From JBDTSW01 sp039930945 (lineage in GTDB: Bacteria; Actinomycetota; Thermoleophilia; Solirubrobacterales; 70-9), in NCBI GenBank assembly GCA_039930945.1, contig JBDTSW010000083.1:1-9814 (forward strand): a stretch of 9,814 nucleotides of DNA. The letters run 5' to 3'. The position numbers were made by a program, and so were the translations under genes. The notes under the pieces were generated by a model. The model saw only the letters and a list, made by a program, of their open reading frames with translations. It had not been told where the DNA came from and did not search any database. Of the stretch, positions 5,045 through 9,814 are shown in pieces (within the stretch, counting starts at the first letter, position 1; each line of letters begins with the position of its first letter).

Positions 5045-7750
5045 GTGGCTACCGCCGAGACACACGTACCGCCCCAGAACCTCGAGGCCGAGGAGTCCGT
5101 TCTCGGGGCGATGATGGTCTCCGAGGGCGCGATCACCCCCGTGATCCTCGAGGTGCGGCTGAACGAAGAGGACTTCTACCGCGAGCGCCACAGGATCGTC
5201 TTCCGCGCGATCAAGCGCCTGTATGAGCGCAGCGACCCGGTGGACTCGATCAGCGTTGCCGAGCTGCTGACGCAGACGGGCGAGCTCTCAGAGGCCGGCG
5301 GCCGCGAGGCGGTCACCCAGCTGCCGAACGCCGTGCCGGCGGCCGGCAACGCCCGCCACTACGCCCAGATCGTCAAGCAGAACGCGCTGCTGAGGCGCCT
5401 GCTGAACGCTTCACATCGGATCCAGACCTCCGTGTACCAGCGCGAGGGCGAGCCGGTGGAGCTGGTCGAGCACGCGGAGACGCTGCTGTTCAAGGTCGCC
5501 TACGAGGACCGCGCCTCGGACTTCCGCCGCGTCGCCGACGTCCTCGGCGACGAGATCGATCGCCTCGAGGCCCTCGCCAAGGGCGACCGCGAGCTCACCG
5601 GCACGCCGTCGGGCTTCCATGACCTCGACAACCTGCTCGGCGGCTTTCAGCCCGGCAACCTGATCATCATCGCCGCCCGCCCCTCGATCGGGAAGTCGGC
5701 GCTCGTCTGCAACATCGCCGACCACGTGGCCGCCAAATCGGGGATGCCCGTCGCCTTCTTCTCGCTGGAGATGTCCGAGGCCGAGCTGGCGCACCGGTTC
5801 ATCTCCTGCCGCGCGCGTGTGCCCAACGACAAGCTGCGCAAGGGCAAGGTCTCCGAGCGCGACTGGCCGCGGGTCGTGCGCGCCTGCAACGAGCTCGAGG
5901 ACGCGCCGCTTTGGCTCGACGACTCCTCCGATCTCAGCCTGCTCGACCTGCGGGCCAAGGCCCGGCGCCTGGCCTCGAGCGAGGGCGGCCTGGGCCTGGT
6001 GATCGTCGACTACATGCAGTTGATGCGCGCCGAGGACTCACGCGCCAACCGGGTCGAGCAGGTCGGGCAGTTCAGCCGCGGGCTGAAGATCCTGGCTCGC
6101 GAGCTCGATGTGCCCGTAATCGGCCTCTCGCAGCTCAGCCGTGCGCCCGAGCTGCGCCCCGACAAGCGCCCGATGCTCTCCGACCTGCGTGAGTCGGGAT
6201 GCCTGACCGGCGAGTCCCGGGTCTTCCTGCCCGATACCGGGGAGTACATCTCGATCGCGGATCTGAAGGGCCGAAGCGGATTCCGGGTGCTGGCACTCAA
6301 TCCAGCCACGTGGAAGCTCGAGCCCCGCGAGGTGCAGCGGGCGTTTGCTACCGGCCGCAAGCCCGTGCTCAGCCTTCGCACCCAGCTGGGCCGCGAGGTC
6401 CGTGCGACTGCGAACCACAAGTTCCTGACCATGGAGGGCTGGAAGCACCTCGACGAGCTGGGAGAGCGGGAGCGGCTGGCCCTACCCCGAGCGCTGCCCA
6501 GCAGCGCGGATGCCGAGTCCATGAGCGACGCTGAGCTCGCGCTTCTGGGTCACCTCATCGGCGACGGGTGCACCCTGCCCCGCCACGCGATCCAGTACAC
6601 GACCAACGAACGGCGCCTTGCCGATCTCGTCGTCGAGCTTGGCACCCAGGTCTTCGGCGCGGCAATCAAGCCTCGGGTCGTCAGGGATACCGACAAGGCG
6701 CGTGGTCGCTCTTGGTATCAGGTGTTCCTGCCCTCCTCGACTCGCCTTGCGCGCGGCCGGCACAACCCTGTCGCGGACTGGCTGCGGAACCTCGGCGTCT
6801 TCGGCCTCCGCTCGAGGGAGAAGCGGGTTCCGGCGGCCGTCTTCACTCAGGCCGAGTCCGGAATCGCGACCTTCCTCCGCCATCTCTGGGCGACGGATGG
6901 CAGCGTCCTCTTGGGACGTGAGGGCGGGAACGGGAGGTTCAACCCGCGCATCTACTACGCGACATCGAGCCCCGACCTCTCGCGGGATGTCCAGTCCCTG
7001 TTGTTGCGGCTGGGTGTGAACGCCCGGCGATCCGAAGTCACTTCGAACCAGCACCAGGTGATCGTTTCCGGGGCCGAGGACCAGCGCGCGTTCCTGAACC
7101 GGGTCGGTGGCCTCGGGGATTCGAAGGAGCAGAACGCCGAGGCGATCACGGCCTGGCAGGCCTCCCATCAATCGAACACGAACCGCGACGTGGTCCCAAG
7201 AGAGGCATGGCAGTTGCTTGTCAAGCCCGCGCTGGCCACCTCCGGTACGACCAGCCGGCAGCTTCAAGCGCAACTTGGAATGTCTTACTGCGGGAGCACC
7301 TTGTACAAGCACGGGCTCGGCAGGGAGCGCGCTTCCAGGGTCGCCAACGCGTTGGACCTTGCCGAGCTCAGGAGCTTGGCGGAGAGCGATGTCTACTGGG
7401 ACTCGGTCGCGTCGATAACGCCGGACGGCGAGGAGGAGGTGTACGACCTCACCGTCGAGGGCCTGCACAATTTCGTGGCGGAGGACATCGTCGTCCACAA
7501 CTCCCTCGAGCAGGACGCCGACGTCGTCGGCTTCATCTACCGAGACTCCGTCTATGACGACGAGGCGGACCCCTCCGAGGCGGAGCTGATCATCGCCAAG
7601 CATCGCAATGGGCCGACCGGCAAGGTCGACATGGTCTTCCTCGAGCAGTATCCGCGGTTCGTCGACAAGGCCCGCGGCGCCTCGGAGCGGCCGGTCGAGC
7701 AGCGCCCCGGCGAGGGCCCGCCGCTCGTCGACGCGGCCGACGAAGCGTGA
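5045..7750 (+). CDS. dnaB: Replicative DNA helicase DnaB containing an intein
   Basis: This is the hexameric 5'-3' replicative helicase. The precursor has 901 residues; removing the 434-residue intein leaves 467, normal for DnaB. Residues ~7-110 are the N-terminal primase-interacting domain (PPQNLEAEESVLGAMM). A linker follows, then the RecA-type motor from ~175. Walker A is ARPSIGKSA (Lys at residue 217) and Walker B is VIVDYMQLM (Asp 322). The segment SQLSRAPELRPDKRP and DLRESG precede the intein; after it, SLEQDAD and KHRNGPTGKVDMVFLEQY complete the motor. The start is GTG at 5045, because VPPQNLEAE-type N-termini begin close to this point in the family. An in-frame GTG at 4952 would add 31 residues without family resemblance. 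The stop overlaps the loader gene by GTGA. Splicing is required for function, because the intein splits the ATPase domain. Confidence 0.95.
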   Translation: MATAETHVPPQNLEAEESVLGAMMVSEGAITPVILEVRLNEEDFYRERHRIVFRAIKRLYERSDPVDSISVAELLTQTGELSEAGGREAVTQLPNAVPAAGNARHYAQIVKQNALLRRLLNASHRIQTSVYQREGEPVELVEHAETLLFKVAYEDRASDFRRVADVLGDEIDRLEALAKGDRELTGTPSGFHDLDNLLGGFQPGNLIIIAARPSIGKSALVCNIADHVAAKSGMPVAFFSLEMSEAELAHRFISCRARVPNDKLRKGKVSERDWPRVVRACNELEDAPLWLDDSSDLSLLDLRAKARRLASSEGGLGLVIVDYMQLMRAEDSRANRVEQVGQFSRGLKILARELDVPVIGLSQLSRAPELRPDKRPMLSDLRESGCLTGESRVFLPDTGEYISIADLKGRSGFRVLALNPATWKLEPREVQRAFATGRKPVLSLRTQLGREVRATANHKFLTMEGWKHLDELGERERLALPRALPSSADAESMSDAELALLGHLIGDGCTLPRHAIQYTTNERRLADLVVELGTQVFGAAIKPRVVRDTDKARGRSWYQVFLPSSTRLARGRHNPVADWLRNLGVFGLRSREKRVPAAVFTQAESGIATFLRHLWATDGSVLLGREGGNGRFNPRIYYATSSPDLSRDVQSLLLRLGVNARRSEVTSNQHQVIVSGAEDQRAFLNRVGGLGDSKEQNAEAITAWQASHQSNTNRDVVPREAWQLLVKPALATSGTTSRQLQAQLGMSYCGSTLYKHGLGRERASRVANALDLAELRSLAESDVYWDSVASITPDGEEEVYDLTVEGLHNFVAEDIVVHNSLEQDADVVGFIYRDSVYDDEADPSEAELIIAKHRNGPTGKVDMVFLEQYPRFVDKARGASERPVEQRPGEGPPLVDAADEA
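6200..7501 (+). other. DnaB intein with LAGLIDADG homing endonuclease (434 aa)
   Basis: This in-frame protein-splicing element lies between ...DLRESG and S+1 LEQDAD, the DnaB site also used by the Synechocystis DnaB intein. All splicing blocks are present. Block A begins CLTGES with nucleophile Cys1. Block B is ATANHKFLT with Thr70 and His73. Block F is VYDLTVEGLHNFVAED, and block G is VVHN with His433-Asn434 followed by Ser+1. Between them lies a two-motif LAGLIDADG endonuclease: block C LLGHLIGDG (Asp122), block D around WLRNLGVF...KRVP (194-211) and block E FLRHLWATDGS (Asp233). Both acidic catalytic residues are kept. Codons ending in A or T and AGG/AGA arginines are visibly more frequent than in the flanking extein, consistent with acquisition by homing. 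Splicing competence is predicted from conserved residues only. Confidence 0.95.
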
Positions 7751-8499
7751 GCGGCCCCGGCTCGCGCCCGCTTCGGCTGGCGGGCTCGCCCGACGCCACC
7801 GAGCCGTCGTGCCCGCTCGGCGTCTGCGACGGCTCGGGCTGGATCCTCGGGCCCGAGGACGTGGCGCGGCCCTGCGAGTGCAGGGCGCCGAGGCTCGCCC
7901 GCCGTCGCGCCAAGGGCGTGGCCTCGACGATCCCGGCGCGCTTCCGGGGCGTCTCCTTCGACCGCCCGCCGGTCTCGGACATGGCGCGCGACAAGGGCCG
8001 CGCTCCGGTCCTCGCCGCCGTGCGCCAGTACGTGGCGGCGATCGACGACCGCCTCGACTCTGGCAAGGGCCTGTGGCTGATGGGCGACGTCGGCACCGGC
8101 AAGACGACGCTGGCGATGCTCGTCTCCAAGGCGGCGGTGGAGGCCGGTCGAACCGTGGCGATCTACTCGCTGCCGCGTCTGCTGGCGCGGATCCGGCGCA
8201 CCTACGACGCCGAGTCGGGCGAAGACTCCTACCTCGAGTTCTTCAAGCGGCTGACCTCGGTGGACCTGCTCCACCTCGATGACCTTGGTGCCGAGAAGCG
8301 CTCGGACTGGGTGCTCGAGCAGCTCTACGCGATCGTCGACGAGCGCTACGAGTCCGAGCGATCGGTCGTGGTCACCTCGAACCTCGACTACGCACGGCTC
8401 GAGAAGCAGATCGGGACCCGGGTGGTCTCGCGGCTGACCGAGATGTGCGAGGAGCTGCCGATGTGGGGCGAGGACATGCGCGACCGCTTCAGCGCCTGA
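7747..8499 (+). CDS. DnaC/DnaI-type AAA+ helicase loader (ATP-binding protein)
   Basis: This 250-residue AAA+ ATPase belongs to the DnaC/DnaI/IstB-like group. Residues 22-45 hold a likely zinc site, C22-x4-C27-x15-C43-x-C45, in a CPLGVCDGSGW context; Bacillus DnaI likewise carries an N-terminal zinc-binding, helicase-contacting domain. A linker (STIPARFRGVSFDRP) precedes the ATPase core: Walker A GDVGTGKT (113-120), Walker B LLHLDDLG (174-181), sensor-1 VVTSN (208-212) and a candidate arginine finger in RVVSRL (Arg229). The gene starts with GTG at 7747, overlapping the dnaB stop as GTGA, so its translation is probably coupled to the helicase. This placement strongly suggests it loads or remodels DnaB at origins or forks. 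IstB-type transposition helpers share the fold, but no transposase gene or repeats are nearby. Confidence 0.88.
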   Translation: MSGPGSRPLRLAGSPDATEPSCPLGVCDGSGWILGPEDVARPCECRAPRLARRRAKGVASTIPARFRGVSFDRPPVSDMARDKGRAPVLAAVRQYVAAIDDRLDSGKGLWLMGDVGTGKTTLAMLVSKAAVEAGRTVAIYSLPRLLARIRRTYDAESGEDSYLEFFKRLTSVDLLHLDDLGAEKRSDWVLEQLYAIVDERYESERSVVVTSNLDYARLEKQIGTRVVSRLTEMCEELPMWGEDMRDRFSA

Positions 8500-8523
8500 C
8501 TGGCGCGCGTCCACCCAACGCCC

Positions 8524-8537
8524 CATAATTCCGGCCT
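8524..8537 (+). promoter_or_regulatory. Candidate purA promoter -10 (CATAAT), leaderless start
   Basis: CATAAT at 8524-8529 lies in the 38-bp gap after the loader gene. Normal spacing puts the transcript start at about 8536, two bases before the purA ATG (8538), and there is no Shine-Dalgarno (TCCGGCCT precedes ATG). This implies a leaderless purA message independent of dnaB read-through. The -35 region, CTGGCGCGCG and neighbours inside the loader's 3' end, has no consensus match. Confidence 0.5.

Positions 8538-9814
<1,277 letters not shown>

Noticed and set aside
6482..7603. 373-codon minus-strand frame across the intein
   Set aside because: It is antisense to a region with complete intein and endonuclease motifs and has no motif of its own.
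7747..8499. IstB-type transposition helper instead of a helicase loader
   Set aside because: No transposase, terminal repeats or target duplication are nearby; the GTGA overlap with dnaB and the N-terminal Cys cluster favour a DnaI-like loader.

Overview
This is a 9.8 kb chromosomal housekeeping segment from a very GC-rich bacterium, most likely an actinomycetote of the Thermoleophilia / Solirubrobacterales type. That placement is inferred from the actinobacterial-style SSB, the leaderless-looking promoters, and a secreted-protein style (one N-terminal membrane helix followed by Cys-rich beta domains) that I associate with that group. It was not tested by a database search. No tRNA, rRNA, CRISPR array, insertion sequence or stretch over 300 bases without a gene was found.

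Layout. (1) 1-572, plus strand: 3' end of a GT20 trehalose-6-phosphate synthase (OtsA-like). (2) 569-2644, minus strand: a two-gene unit. A small membrane-anchored Pro/Ala-rich protein (stop at 2153) is followed 21 nt later by a 520-aa membrane-anchored exported protein, whose stop codon overlaps the otsA stop within one CTAG. (3) 2645-2743: a short divergent promoter region with an inverted repeat over the rpsF -35 region. (4) 2744-4865, plus strand: rpsF, ssb, rpsR, rplI, the classic S6-SSB-S18-L9 cluster. S6 carries a roughly 100-residue Ala/Pro/Glu tail. Short leader-type ORFs precede ssb and rpsR. (5) 5045-8499, plus strand: the replicative helicase gene dnaB, interrupted by a 434-residue intein with an apparently intact LAGLIDADG homing endonuclease. 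It overlaps by 4 nt (GTGA) a DnaC/DnaI-type AAA+ helicase loader with an N-terminal Cys cluster. (6) 8538-9814, plus strand: purA (adenylosuccinate synthetase), cut by the window edge a few codons before its expected end.

How the genes work together. The plus-strand block joins translation (S6, S18, L9), ssDNA handling (SSB), replicative helicase and loader (DnaB plus loader), and purine synthesis (PurA). The order rplI-dnaB-purA is also that of Bacillus subtilis (where the helicase gene is called dnaC), and rpsF-ssb-rpsR is widely conserved. The loader inserted between dnaB and purA is the least ordinary part, because the better-studied actinobacteria use DciA instead. Several genes (rpsF, dnaB, purA, and a tiny ORF before ssb) have a TANNNT-like -10 hexamer placed so that the predicted transcript starts only a few nucleotides before the start codon. 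This suggests widespread leaderless or near-leaderless translation.

The strongest candidates for follow-up are the intein-bearing dnaB coupled to its own loader, the leaderless promoter set with its mini-ORFs, and the uncharacterised minus-strand membrane-protein pair.
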